A stretch of 64,000 nucleotides of DNA from Elusimicrobiota bacterium (GTDB taxonomy: Bacteria > Elusimicrobiota > Elusimicrobia > UBA1565 > UBA9628): positions 40,297-104,296 of the forward strand of contig JACPOW010000099.1 of assembly GCA_016191335.1 (NCBI GenBank). Reading direction: 5' to 3'. Both the position numbers and the translations under genes were made by a program. Shown here one piece after another: positions 40,831 through 49,177 of this stretch. The notes beneath the pieces are model-generated. The model had not been told where the DNA came from. It saw nothing but the letters and a program-made list of their open reading frames with translations, and searched no databases. Position 1 is the first letter of the stretch. Every line of letters begins with the position of its first letter.

Positions 40831-42559
40831 CGCGCGGCGCGTCGAGCGCGCGCGTCCACTGGGCGAGCCAGTCCGGCGAGGAGCGCGCGTAGCGCTCGCG
40901 GAAGGCCGCCCTCGCGGCGAGGGCCTCGGGTCGCGTCCACCATGACCGCGGGTCGGCCAGCGCCGTCGGCAGCGCCCGGGCCGCCGCCTCCGGGGAGTCG
41001 AAGACGAGCCCGGCGCGCCGCAGGCCGTCCAAGACCTCGGCCGCCTCCGGGCGGGTGGTCCAGAGAGCGGGCTCCCAGAACACGAAAGTGGGCGTGTCGC
41101 GCGCGAAGCAGTCGAGCATGGACGTCTGGGGGTGATCGATGACGACGAGGTCGAAGTCGCCGGCCCGGTCCGTCCAGGGGCGCGGGTCCTCGTCGAAGGC
41201 GAGGCCGGGGAACTCCGCGGCCAGGAAGCCGCGATGGTCCCAGCCGAGGTCGGCGTGATGCGGGCGCACGCGCAGGCTCTCGCGGGCGCCCGCGCCGATC
41301 GCGCGGAGGAAGCGGGCGCGGACCTCGATCTGGTCCTCGAAGCGGTGGGCGGCCTCGGCGTTGGCGAAGTACCAGCAGTACGGATAGCGCGGGTAGGAGA
41401 CGGAGATGAGCAGCCAGCGCCCGGTCCGGGCGCGCGCGGCGGGCGGGCCCCCGAGAAGCTTCGGGCTCGGCAGCGGCACGAGCGCGGCGCCCGGGTAATG
41501 CGCGTCGCTCCAGCCCCAGGTGAGGTAGCGGTCGGCCACCCGGCGCTCGTGCGCCTCGGAGAACATCGGCTCGATGAGGCCGTAGCCGCCGCCGTGCTGG
41601 CTCAAGACGAGCTCGGCTCCGGCCTCGGTCGCCTCGGCGGCGAGCAGCTTGAAGGTCTCGTTGGAGTACCAGCCCACCGAGGTCAGCAGCTGGCGCGGCA
41701 GGCGCGGCCAGCGGGAAAGGACCTCTTCCCGGAAGCCGGCGTGGCCCTCGAGGAACAGGACGGGCAGGTGCCGCGGGAGCAGCGCCGCGGCCGCGGCCGC
41801 GTACGGCGCGGGCGAGCGGAACGCGGCGAGGCCGGCGCGCCGCGCGGGGTCGGCCGGCGCGGGGGGCGAGGCGACGAGGTCGCCCAGCGGAGTCAGGGAG
41901 ACGGAGCGCATGAGCCCGAGGAGCTGGCTCGGGCTCGCATAGAGGTCCGAGAAGACGCGCTCGGAGCCTAAGATCGCGCGCGCGGCTCGGGCCAGCGCGG
42001 ACCGCATCGCGGCCTTCGCGCGGGAGGGGGCGGGGGGCGCCGCCGCTGGCGCGGGACCGCGCCGGAGCGCGCCCGGGACGCCGCGCGCCTCGAGCAGCTC
42101 GGAGTAGAGCTGGAGCTGGAAGAGGTCGGTGACGATGCGGGTCGCGAAGTCGGCGGTGTCGAGCGGGGTGACGCGGTCCCTCGGGTCGAGCAGCAAGGTC
42201 TCGAGGCCGCCCCTTCCGGCGAGCGCCCGGTCGAGATGCAGGCCGTGGTCGACGACCGCGGCGGTGAAGCCGAGGAGCCACGGACCCAGGACGATGCGCC
42301 AATAGCGTTCCCCATGCGCGGCCCCGTGCGCCTCGTTGAGATACCCCGTGAGGAACGCCAGCAGCGCCTCGTGCAGCGCCGCGATGTCCTCGCCGCCGCG
42401 GGCGACGGCGCCCGGCTCCTTCCAGGGGCTGGGCAGGGTCGTTCCGCTCGCGCCCTCCCAGTCGGAGCGGCGCGCGCGGGGCCGGCACCACGTTCCGAGG
42501 AAGAGGAGCTCCCGCTTCGCGTCCCAGAACTCCGTCAGGGCCGTCGTCGCGAGGAACAT
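40820..42559 (-). CDS. LIC12162-family putative glycosyl/nonulosonate transferase
   Basis: A 579-residue protein matching the LIC12162 family of O-antigen-type transferases, starting with the typical MFLATTALTEFWDAKRELLFLGTWC. The C-terminal half has a GT-B-like layout: TSVGWYSNETFKLLAAEA, VLSQHGGGYGL, RWLLISVSYPRYPYCWYF and FDLVVIDHPQTSMLDCFARDTPTFVFWEP, where the HGGGYG and HPQTS loops resemble CMP-Kdo/KpsC-type binding sites. Members sit beside nonulosonate genes, so it may transfer the CMP-activated acid; this is inference. It lies 3 bp after legC and ends inside the converging methyltransferase gene. Confidence 0.83.
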   Translation of the reverse strand: MFLATTALTEFWDAKRELLFLGTWCRPRARRSDWEGASGTTLPSPWKEPGAVARGGEDIAALHEALLAFLTGYLNEAHGAAHGERYWRIVLGPWLLGFTAAVVDHGLHLDRALAGRGGLETLLLDPRDRVTPLDTADFATRIVTDLFQLQLYSELLEARGVPGALRRGPAPAAAPPAPSRAKAAMRSALARAARAILGSERVFSDLYASPSQLLGLMRSVSLTPLGDLVASPPAPADPARRAGLAAFRSPAPYAAAAAALLPRHLPVLFLEGHAGFREEVLSRWPRLPRQLLTSVGWYSNETFKLLAAEATEAGAELVLSQHGGGYGLIEPMFSEAHERRVADRYLTWGWSDAHYPGAALVPLPSPKLLGGPPAARARTGRWLLISVSYPRYPYCWYFANAEAAHRFEDQIEVRARFLRAIGAGARESLRVRPHHADLGWDHRGFLAAEFPGLAFDEDPRPWTDRAGDFDLVVIDHPQTSMLDCFARDTPTFVFWEPALWTTRPEAAEVLDGLRRAGLVFDSPEAAARALPTALADPRSWWTRPEALAARAAFRERYARSSPDWLAQWTRALDAPRVSP

Positions 42560-42562
42560 CGC

Positions 42563-43711
42563 TTAGGCGGCGGCTTCGCGCGCGGCGGCGGCGACGGCGG
42601 CGACCTCGTCGTCGGCCAGGCTCGCGCTCGAGGGCAGGTTGACGCTGGTGCGCCACAGCCGGTCGGTGACGGCCAGGTCGCCGCGCGGGCACCCGGCGAA
42701 CATCGGCTGGCGGTGGGCGGGGGCCCACAGCGGGCGCGACCCGAAGCCCTTCGCGTTGAGGGCCTTGAGGACGCGCGCCTGGGCCGCGGCGTCGGGGGCG
42801 ATCACGGTGTTGAGCCAGAAGTTGCTGCGCGCGCCCTCCGGCTCCCAGACCAGGCGCAGGGCCGAGCTCTCGAAATGGCGGCGATAGAGCGCGGCGATCT
42901 CCCGCTTGCGCGCCACGAACCCGTCGAGCTGCTCGAGCTGGGCGCAGCCGATGGCCGCGTTGATGTTGGGCAGGCGGTAGTTGTAGCCGACGGCGTCATG
43001 CCAGAACGCCTCCGTGTCCGACTTGGCCTGCGTGGACAGGTGCTTGGCCCGCCGCGCCAGCCCGTCGTCGTCGGTGACGAGCGCGCCGCCCCCGCCGGTG
43101 GTCAGGACCTTGTTGCCGTTGAAGGACAAGGTGCCGATCCGCCCGAAGGAGCCGAGCGGACGGCCGCGCCAGGAGGAGCCGAGCGATTCGGCCGCGTCCT
43201 CGATCACGGGGATCCCGCGCGCCGCGCAGGCCGCGAGCAGAGGCTCGAGGCGGACGGGGTGCCCGAGCGCGTGCATCGGCACGCAGGCGGCGATCCGCCG
43301 GCCGCTCGCCTTGCGCACGCAGGCCCCGTCGCGCATCTCGGTCTCCGCGGCGAGGAATGCTTCGAGCGCGTCCGGGTCGAGCCCGTAGGTGGTCTCCTCG
43401 ACGTCGAGGAAGAGCGGGGTCGCGCCCTGGTAGGCGACGGCGTTGACCGTGGCGATGAAGGTCAGGCTGGGGCAGATCACCTCGTCGCCGGCCTTCACGC
43501 CGAGGAGCTTGAGCGCCAGGTCGAGCGCGGCCGTGCCGTTGACGACCGCGACGGCGTGCTTGGTCCCGGAGCGCCGCGCGAGCTCCGCCTCGAAGCGGTC
43601 GACGAACTTCCCGGCCGAAGAGACCCAGCCCGTGTCGAGGCATTCCTTCACGTAGGCCCATTCGTTGCCGGCGAACTTGGGCTCGTGCAGCGACAGCTTC
43701 TTCATGGTCAT
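42563..43711 (-). CDS. legC: LegC-type aminotransferase
   Basis: A 382-residue PLP enzyme that aminates the 4-keto sugar made by LegB. The LegC N-terminus LSLHEPKFAGNEWAYVKECL and DTGWVSSAGKFVDRFE, followed by VNGTAALDLALKLLGV, PMHALGHPVRLEPLLAAC, PVIEDAAESLGSSWRGR and SFNGNKVLTTGGGG with Lys201 as Schiff base, match this subfamily closely. An insertion near residues 122-142 (ETEMRDGACVRKASGRR) carries the usual LegC linker. It is adjacent to the ptmE-like and neuD-like genes; overlaps ptmE by ATGA. Confidence 0.9.
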   Translation of the reverse strand: MTMKKLSLHEPKFAGNEWAYVKECLDTGWVSSAGKFVDRFEAELARRSGTKHAVAVVNGTAALDLALKLLGVKAGDEVICPSLTFIATVNAVAYQGATPLFLDVEETTYGLDPDALEAFLAAETEMRDGACVRKASGRRIAACVPMHALGHPVRLEPLLAACAARGIPVIEDAAESLGSSWRGRPLGSFGRIGTLSFNGNKVLTTGGGGALVTDDDGLARRAKHLSTQAKSDTEAFWHDAVGYNYRLPNINAAIGCAQLEQLDGFVARKREIAALYRRHFESSALRLVWEPEGARSNFWLNTVIAPDAAAQARVLKALNAKGFGSRPLWAPAHRQPMFAGCPRGDLAVTDRLWRTSVNLPSSASLADDEVAAVAAAAREAAA

Positions 43712-44778
43712 CGGCGGAAAAGGTCCTCGTAGTCCTTCTCGGCGCGGCTGAACTCCTTGGGGCCGCCGATGTCGAGCCAGTACTCCTGGATCGGGAAGCA
43801 GGCCACCCCGCCGCGCCGGCCGCGGCGGATGCGCTCGAGGAACTCGGGCATGTCGCAGGCGCGGCGCTTGGGCAGGCCGGCCAGCGCGCGCGGGTCGAGG
43901 ACGTAGATGCCCGCGTTGACGAGGAAGCGCTGCGTCGGCTTCTCGACGAAGCGCGTGAGGCGCTTGCCCGCGTGCTCGACGACGCCGTAGGGGACCTGGA
44001 TCTCGTGATGCTTGACGCAGATCGTCGCCAGGCCCTTCTCGGCGCGGTGGAACTCGATCAGCGCCGGGAAGTCCACCTTGGTCAGGATGTCGCCGTTGAG
44101 GACCAGCAGGGGCTCCGTGCCGGGATGCTTGAGAAGGCCCAGCGCACCGGCGGTGCCCAGAGGCCGCGTCTCGCGCACGTACTCGATCTCCGCGCCCCAG
44201 CGCGACCCGTCGCCGAAATGCCTCTCGATCTGCTCGGCCAGATAGTTGACCGTGAACGAGAAGCGCGTGAAGCCCGCCGCGATCATCTGCTCCAGGACAT
44301 GCTCGAGGATGGGCTTGTCGCCCAGCCGCAGCATCGGCTTGGGGGTGTTCGCCGTCAGCGGGCGCAGGCGCTTGCCGGCTCCGCCCGCCATCACGACGAC
44401 CCGGTTGGGATAGCGGCGAGGGATCGTCGCGTACTCGACGAGCGCGGCGAGGCCCGTGAGGCGGCGGCGCGCGTCGACGATCGGGAGGTGCGACTTCGGG
44501 TGCGCGCGGAAGGCGGCGGCGATCTCCTCGCGCGTGGCGAGCGACGAGACGGTCACGGGCCGGCGGTTCATCGCCTTGACGACGGGCGAGGTGAGTTTGG
44601 CGCCTTTCAGCAGCGCGCGGCGGATGTCGATGTCGGCCGCGACGCCGAGCAGGCGCCGGTCCGGGCCGACCACGAGGGCGAGACCCACCCGGTGCTTGGT
44701 CATGACGTTCATCGCGTCGCGCAAGGTCGCGCGCGCGCTCAGGGCGAGGCCCCGGTGCTCCTTCAAGGTGTCGTTCAT
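43708..44778 (-). CDS. ptmE: CBS-pair + sugar-1-phosphate nucleotidyltransferase (PtmE-like)
   Basis: A 356-residue protein with two CBS repeats (residues ~10-120: TLRDAMNVMTKHRVGLALVV, VVKAMNRRPVTVSS) and a GT-A-type nucleotidyltransferase from about 127 (VVVMAGGAGKRLRPLT, then NTPKPMLRLGDKPILEHVL, VLNGDILTKVDF, EKPTQRFLVNAGIY). This layout is that of PtmE, the GlcN-1-phosphate guanylyltransferase that feeds the GDP-linked legionaminate route. Base specificity (GTP) cannot be proved by eye. The CBS pair suggests allosteric nucleotide sensing. Overlaps neuD-like gene by ATGA. Confidence 0.86.
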   Translation of the reverse strand: MNDTLKEHRGLALSARATLRDAMNVMTKHRVGLALVVGPDRRLLGVAADIDIRRALLKGAKLTSPVVKAMNRRPVTVSSLATREEIAAAFRAHPKSHLPIVDARRRLTGLAALVEYATIPRRYPNRVVVMAGGAGKRLRPLTANTPKPMLRLGDKPILEHVLEQMIAAGFTRFSFTVNYLAEQIERHFGDGSRWGAEIEYVRETRPLGTAGALGLLKHPGTEPLLVLNGDILTKVDFPALIEFHRAEKGLATICVKHHEIQVPYGVVEHAGKRLTRFVEKPTQRFLVNAGIYVLDPRALAGLPKRRACDMPEFLERIRRGRRGGVACFPIQEYWLDIGGPKEFSRAEKDYEDLFRR

Positions 44779-45395
44779 CGTCCTCTCTCCACGGCGCCTT
44801 CGGCGACGTCGCGGCTGACCGTCGCGCCGGCGGCGACGAGCGCCCCGGCCCCGATCCGGACGCCGGGCAGGACGACCGCGCCGGCCCCGATGAAGGCGCC
44901 CGCGCCGAGGGCCGCGCCGCCGCAGAGCACCGCGGCCGGGCCGACGAAGGCGTGGTCGCCGACCGCGCAGTCGTGCTCGACGACGGCGGCCGTGTTCACG
45001 ACGGCGCCCGCGCCGATCGAGGCGCCCGGGTGGACGACCGCGCGCGTGAGGACCTGCGCTCCCGCGCCCAGACGGGCCGAGCGGGCGACGAAGGCCGACG
45101 CCGCGACGACCGGCGGCAGGGCGTAGCCGGCCGCGGCCGCGGCCTCATGGAGCCTGCGCCGCAGGCGCGTGTCGCGGGCGGCGCCGACGCCGATCGCGGC
45201 CTCGTGGCGCGAGGGCGGATAGTCCGCGAGCTTGTCGTCGCCGCCGGCGATCTTGACCCCTTCGAGGTCGGTCCCCCACAGGGCCTTGTCGGCGTCGAGC
45301 AGCGCGGCGGCCTCGCGGCCCATCGAGTCCAGGGCCGCGAGCACGACCTTCGCGTGGCCGCCCGCTCCCAGCAAGACGAAAGTCTTCTTCTTCAA
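44775..45395 (-). CDS. NeuD/PglD/LegH-like sugar O/N-acyltransferase
   Basis: A 206-residue protein with an N-terminal Rossmann-like half (FVLLGAGGHAKVVLAAL, typical GxGGHA) and a C-terminal hexapeptide beta-helix (ARLGAGAQVLTRAVVHPGASIGAGAVVNTAAVVEHDCAVGDHAFVGPAAVLCGG). The catalytic His is likely in VEHDC. In this context it fits LegH, which N-acetylates the 4-amino sugar before epimerisation, or NeuD, which O-acetylates sialic acids. TTG 45395 is the start because it overlaps the legG stop (TTGA) and has GGGAGGG upstream. Confidence 0.83.
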   Translation of the reverse strand: MKKKTFVLLGAGGHAKVVLAALDSMGREAAALLDADKALWGTDLEGVKIAGGDDKLADYPPSRHEAAIGVGAARDTRLRRRLHEAAAAAGYALPPVVAASAFVARSARLGAGAQVLTRAVVHPGASIGAGAVVNTAAVVEHDCAVGDHAFVGPAAVLCGGAALGAGAFIGAGAVVLPGVRIGAGALVAAGATVSRDVAEGAVERGR

Positions 45396-46561
45396 GCGGC
45401 CCTCCCGGGCAGGTCGCGGAAAGACTTGTAGGCCAAGCGGGGGTCCTTCAGCGCGCGCCGGATCGCCGCGACGACGCGGGCGGAGACCGCCCCGCTCCGG
45501 TAGGGGCTGGCGCCGCGGCAGCGGCGGCGGAACGAAGGAGACAGCGCCCGGCGCAGGGCCGCGGCCACGGCGGGGCGCGTCGCTCGCGCGTCGATGACCG
45601 ACGACGCCCGCAGGCGGCCCTTCTGCCGGTCTCCGACGTTGACCGTCGGCACGCGGAGGAACGGCGCCTCGATGATGCCGCTCGAGGAATTGCCGAGGAC
45701 GGCGGCGGCCAGGCGCACGAGGCTCGGATAGCCGTCGGCGCCGAGGGAGGCCACTGCGGCCGCACGCCCGCGGCGTCCGCGCGTCCAGGCCAGCACGCGC
45801 CGGTTGATGGCGGCGCCTCCGGCGTCGGCGTTGGCCAAAGTCACGACCGCCCGCAGCCCGAGGGCGTCCACCGCGCCGAGCGCCGCGTCCACCACGGACA
45901 GGTCGACGCGGCCGGCGGTCTCCGGGTGGCACGTGACGACGACGAACGGCTCGGCGAGGGAGAGGCCGGTGCGTCGCTCGAGCTCCTGGCGCGGGACCGG
46001 GGAGAGCCGTGAGATGTTCTCGAGCCCGGGCGCCCCGACGAGCGCGACGCGGCGCGGCTCCTCGCCCATCTGCAGGATGCGTCGCCGGTAGGGCTCGGCC
46101 GCGGGCAGGTGCAGGTGGGCGAGCTTGGTGACCGCGTGGCGCACCTGCTCATCGATGACGCCCTCGCTCGACTCTCCGCCGTGCAGGTGCGCGATCGGCA
46201 CGCCCGCCGCGACGGCGGCCGAGCAGGCGGCCAGCAGCTCCCAGCGGTCGCCGAGGACGACGAGCAGGTCGGGCTTGAGGCGAGCGTAGGCTTCGGCGAA
46301 GCCGGAGGCGGCGCGGCCCACCGCGCGGGCGACGGCGAGAGCGTCGTCGCCCGCGGGCGTCGACGGGACTCGAGCGTCGATGGGGAAGCCGTCATGGACG
46401 ATCTCCCGGACCGTCAGGCCCCGGGTCCGGTCCAGGTGCGAGCCGCAGGCGATCACGCGCAGGCGCAGCGACGGCTCGTGCGCGATGGCCCGCATCGTGC
46501 CGCGCAGCAGGCCGTAGTCGGCGCGGGAGGTGGTCAGAACGGCCACGGTCCGGCGCTTCAT
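45392..46561 (-). CDS. legG: LegG/NeuC-type UDP/GDP-sugar hydrolysing 2-epimerase
   Basis: A 389-residue GT-B-fold hydrolysing epimerase that removes the nucleotide and inverts C2. VAVLTTSRADYGLLRGTMRAI, LLVVLGDRWELLAA, IAHLHGGESSEGVIDEQVRHAVTKLAHLHLPA, FVVVTCHPET and the C-terminal LGNSSSGIIEAPFLRVPTVNVGDRQKGR are all family motifs, with the catalytic Asp/Glu/His residues in the GDR, GGE and VRH segments. It supplies the 6-deoxy-diacetamido mannose-type sugar to the adjacent LegI synthase. ATG 46561 overlaps legI (ATGA). Confidence 0.9.
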   Translation of the reverse strand: MKRRTVAVLTTSRADYGLLRGTMRAIAHEPSLRLRVIACGSHLDRTRGLTVREIVHDGFPIDARVPSTPAGDDALAVARAVGRAASGFAEAYARLKPDLLVVLGDRWELLAACSAAVAAGVPIAHLHGGESSEGVIDEQVRHAVTKLAHLHLPAAEPYRRRILQMGEEPRRVALVGAPGLENISRLSPVPRQELERRTGLSLAEPFVVVTCHPETAGRVDLSVVDAALGAVDALGLRAVVTLANADAGGAAINRRVLAWTRGRRGRAAAVASLGADGYPSLVRLAAAVLGNSSSGIIEAPFLRVPTVNVGDRQKGRLRASSVIDARATRPAVAAALRRALSPSFRRRCRGASPYRSGAVSARVVAAIRRALKDPRLAYKSFRDLPGRAA

Positions 46562-47577
46562 ACGCAATCCTCGGTGAGGGCTTCGTCGCGGCGTAGGGGC
46601 CGCTTGAGGGCCTTGCCGAGCACTCGGTCGAGGTCGGCGGGGGAGAGACCGAGGCCGGGGCGCTTGGCGGCCAGGTCGGCGCGCACGAGAGCGCGGCCGG
46701 CCGGGAGGTCGCGGGCGGCGACGAGGCCGCGCCGGGCGGCGGCCCGGTTCTTCTCCTCGCAAGGCGCGGGGCGCTTGACGCCGTCGCCGAGCGCGGATTC
46801 GACCGCGCGGATCTGCCGGACCATCGCGGCGAACTCCGCCGGCTCGAGCGAGGCGGCGTGGTCGGGGCCGGGCATAGTCCGGTCGAGCGTGAGGTGCTTC
46901 TCGATCACGGACGCGCCGAGCGCGGCGGCGGCGACGGCGATCTCGGCGCCGAGCGTGTGATCCGAATAGCCGACGGGCAGGCCGAGCGCGTCGCGCATCG
47001 CGGCCATCGCGCGCAGGTTGACCTGATCCGCGGGGGCCGGGTATTCGGTCACGCAGTGCAGGACCGTCAGCGGGGCCGCGGAGACCGCGCGGATCCAGCC
47101 GACCGCGCGCTTGACCTCGCCCAAGTCGCTCATGCCGGTGGACAGGATCAGGGGCCGCCCCTTGCGCGCGACGTGCTCGATGAGCGCCTTGTTCGTGATC
47201 TCGCCGGAGGGGATCTTGAAGAGCGGCACGTCCAGGCGCTCGAGCAGGTCGGCGCTGTCCTCGTCGAACGGGGTGGAGAGGAACTCGATCCCCGCGCGGC
47301 GCGAGTGGGCCTGCAGGCGGCGGTGAGCGGCCTCATCGAGCTCGAGGCGGGCGAGCATCGACTTCTGCCCGGCGGCCTCTCCGGAGGCGGCCTGGTACGG
47401 CGCGAGGGAGGCCGCGTCGGTGGCCAGCAGGTCGGCGCGGAAGGTCTGGAATTTGACCGCGTCCGCCCCGGCGGCCTTCGCGGCGTCGACGAGCCTCTCG
47501 GCGAGGGCGATGTCGCCGTTGTGATTGACCCCCGCCTCGGCGATCACGTACGCGCGGAGAGGAGTATTCGTTTTCAT
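46558..47577 (-). CDS. legI: LegI/NeuB nonulosonate synthase
   Basis: A 339-residue synthase that condenses the LegG product with phosphoenolpyruvate to a nine-carbon acid. VIAEAGVNHNGDIALAERLV, DAVKFQTF, IPSGEITNKALIEHVA, LILSTGMSDLGEVKRAVGW, LHCVTEYPAP, PVGYSDHTLG and EKHLTLDRTMPGPDHAASLEP define the TIM-barrel NeuB domain with metal-binding His and Glu residues. The last ~60 residues form the SAF/antifreeze-like domain (GLVAARDLPAGRALVRADLA). It could make legionaminate or a related acid; the surrounding LegB/C/G/F set favours legionaminate. Confidence 0.92.
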   Translation of the reverse strand: MKTNTPLRAYVIAEAGVNHNGDIALAERLVDAAKAAGADAVKFQTFRADLLATDAASLAPYQAASGEAAGQKSMLARLELDEAAHRRLQAHSRRAGIEFLSTPFDEDSADLLERLDVPLFKIPSGEITNKALIEHVARKGRPLILSTGMSDLGEVKRAVGWIRAVSAAPLTVLHCVTEYPAPADQVNLRAMAAMRDALGLPVGYSDHTLGAEIAVAAAALGASVIEKHLTLDRTMPGPDHAASLEPAEFAAMVRQIRAVESALGDGVKRPAPCEEKNRAAARRGLVAARDLPAGRALVRADLAAKRPGLGLSPADLDRVLGKALKRPLRRDEALTEDCV

Positions 47578-48174
47578 TCAGACGACCCAGGAGGCGATGC
47601 TCTCCCGGCCACGGTTCGGCTCGATCTTGGCGGGGATTCCCAACGCATACGATCCTTCTTCCATATCCTTGGTCAGAAGCGTGTAGGAGCTTACGACGCA
47701 ATCGTTCCCGATCTTCACGCCGCCAAGGATCGTGCTGTTGTTGCAGAAAATGCAGTTGTCGCCGACCTTGGGAAGATGATTGACCGAACCGGGCTCCCAA
47801 TTCTTCACCCCGAAAGTCACGCCTTGAAGGATGAAGGCGTTTGCGCCGATCTCCGTGTTTTGAGCGATCACGATGCCGACGGGATGCCCCAGGACGAGAC
47901 CGGGGCCGATCTTCGCGGTGAACCCGATGTCGGAACCGTTCAGGGTGATGTTAAGGCGCATGAGGATCCGGGCGCAAAAAATCAAGCCGTGCTGATAGAA
48001 CCAATGGCTGATGCGGTAAATCAACGACGCGTGGAATCCGGCCTTGAATAGGATGCAGTCCGCGTACTTTCGAAATGACGGGGATTTCCTGCCTTCATAA
48101 GAGCAGGAATGCTGGACATAGCGGTTCAGGTCGCTTTTGACCAATTCCCACACGCCCATCTCATTGCCGGTCAT
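47578..48174 (-). CDS. CysE/SAT-like beta-helix acetyltransferase
   Basis: A 198-residue serine-acetyltransferase-like protein. The N-terminal helices (WELVKSDLNRYVQHSCSYEG, FHASLIYRISHWFYQHGL) are followed by hexapeptide repeats IGPGLVLGHPVGIVIAQNTEIGANAFILQGVTFG with the catalytic His in LGHPVG, and VGDNCIFCNNSTILGGVKIGNDCVVSSYTLL. Within a sugar operon it likely acetylates a sugar and does not make cysteine. Base composition is lower in GC than in neighbouring Leg genes. Its stop is directly followed by the legI ATG. Confidence 0.85.
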   Translation of the reverse strand: MTGNEMGVWELVKSDLNRYVQHSCSYEGRKSPSFRKYADCILFKAGFHASLIYRISHWFYQHGLIFCARILMRLNITLNGSDIGFTAKIGPGLVLGHPVGIVIAQNTEIGANAFILQGVTFGVKNWEPGSVNHLPKVGDNCIFCNNSTILGGVKIGNDCVVSSYTLLTKDMEEGSYALGIPAKIEPNRGRESIASWVV

Positions 48175-48187
48175 TGGGTCACAGGGT

Positions 48188-49177
48188 TCAATCCGGATTG
48201 AGCTCTTCCGACTGCATGAACTCGTTCATTTCCTTCATTTTCTTCCCGAAGATCGAAGAAAAAATCTCTTGGTGCGTTCGAAGTGACTGGCCCGGCTGCC
48301 ATTTGAGCCCGTAAAACAGCTTGTGGATCGAAAGGTCGAGGAACTTGAACAGACGGGAATCCTGAAGCGCATCAAAGCTCAGTCCGTGATCGCGGCGGGC
48401 CTTCAGCAGGATGTCGATCGCGACATCGCCGGCGTTATTGTTGATGCAGAAAGCCGCATACTTCATCACTCGCGATTCAACGTCTCCGCTGAACCGGCTC
48501 GGCCGGTCGAATAGGCTGCTCGTGCGCTTCAGCCAAACGGCGTCGGATGCGGTGAGAATCCCATAGCGGCCGTCGGTCTTGACGAAATCATTCTGATAGT
48601 CGCCCCTTCCCTCATAGTCGATATTCAGCAGATAGAAATCCTGGCTCAACATGAAATCATGGACCGTGCTGAAGAGCGGCATGCCTTCGAAGATGTGGTC
48701 GAAGCTCACTTCGCAGCGCACGCCTAGTATGTTGTCCTGAAGCTGTTTCTTCGCGCCCTGAAGGATCTGGAATTCGCTCCCCTCGGTGTCCAATTTCAGG
48801 AAATCCAGAGCGAGGCCGTTCTTGCCGCAGAACGAATCGATCGACACGGCGGTGGTTTCGATGCTCTCGACGATGTCCACCTCGCGCAGGCGCTCGCCTT
48901 TGAAAAGGGACGATACGGGATTGCGGACCAGGGCCGAGCTCATCGCGCGATTTTTGAAGAAGTTGATCGTCAGCTTCCCATCTTTTTCCGCGACCGCCTG
49001 CCCGATGACCTTGACCTCGGCGGAGCGCCGGTCGTATTTCTTTTGAAGCCGCGCGCTCTCGAGAGGATCGGGCTCGAACAGGTAGTATTCGAGCTCGCCG
49101 GTGAACGGCTTCCAGCTGGGATGGAGGCCGTAACGTCCACCGGCATCGAGCACGGTCGTCTTGATTCGTTCATTCAT
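48188..49177 (-). CDS. FkbM-family methyltransferase
   Basis: A 329-residue protein with a FkbM-type methyltransferase domain in residues 1-220: TTVLDAGGRYGLHP as a motif I variant, YLFEPDPLESARL as the acidic loop, and the family hallmark DFLKLDTEGSEFQILQGAKK. FkbM enzymes O-methylate sugars and are common in surface glycan loci. The last ~100 residues (VMKYAAFCINNNAGDVAIDILLKA onward) are helical and unassigned. The gene is visibly less GC-rich than the flanking Leg genes and overlaps the upstream dehydrogenase by ATGA. Confidence 0.83.
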   Translation of the reverse strand: MNERIKTTVLDAGGRYGLHPSWKPFTGELEYYLFEPDPLESARLQKKYDRRSAEVKVIGQAVAEKDGKLTINFFKNRAMSSALVRNPVSSLFKGERLREVDIVESIETTAVSIDSFCGKNGLALDFLKLDTEGSEFQILQGAKKQLQDNILGVRCEVSFDHIFEGMPLFSTVHDFMLSQDFYLLNIDYEGRGDYQNDFVKTDGRYGILTASDAVWLKRTSSLFDRPSRFSGDVESRVMKYAAFCINNNAGDVAIDILLKARRDHGLSFDALQDSRLFKFLDLSIHKLFYGLKWQPGQSLRTHQEIFSSIFGKKMKEMNEFMQSEELNPD

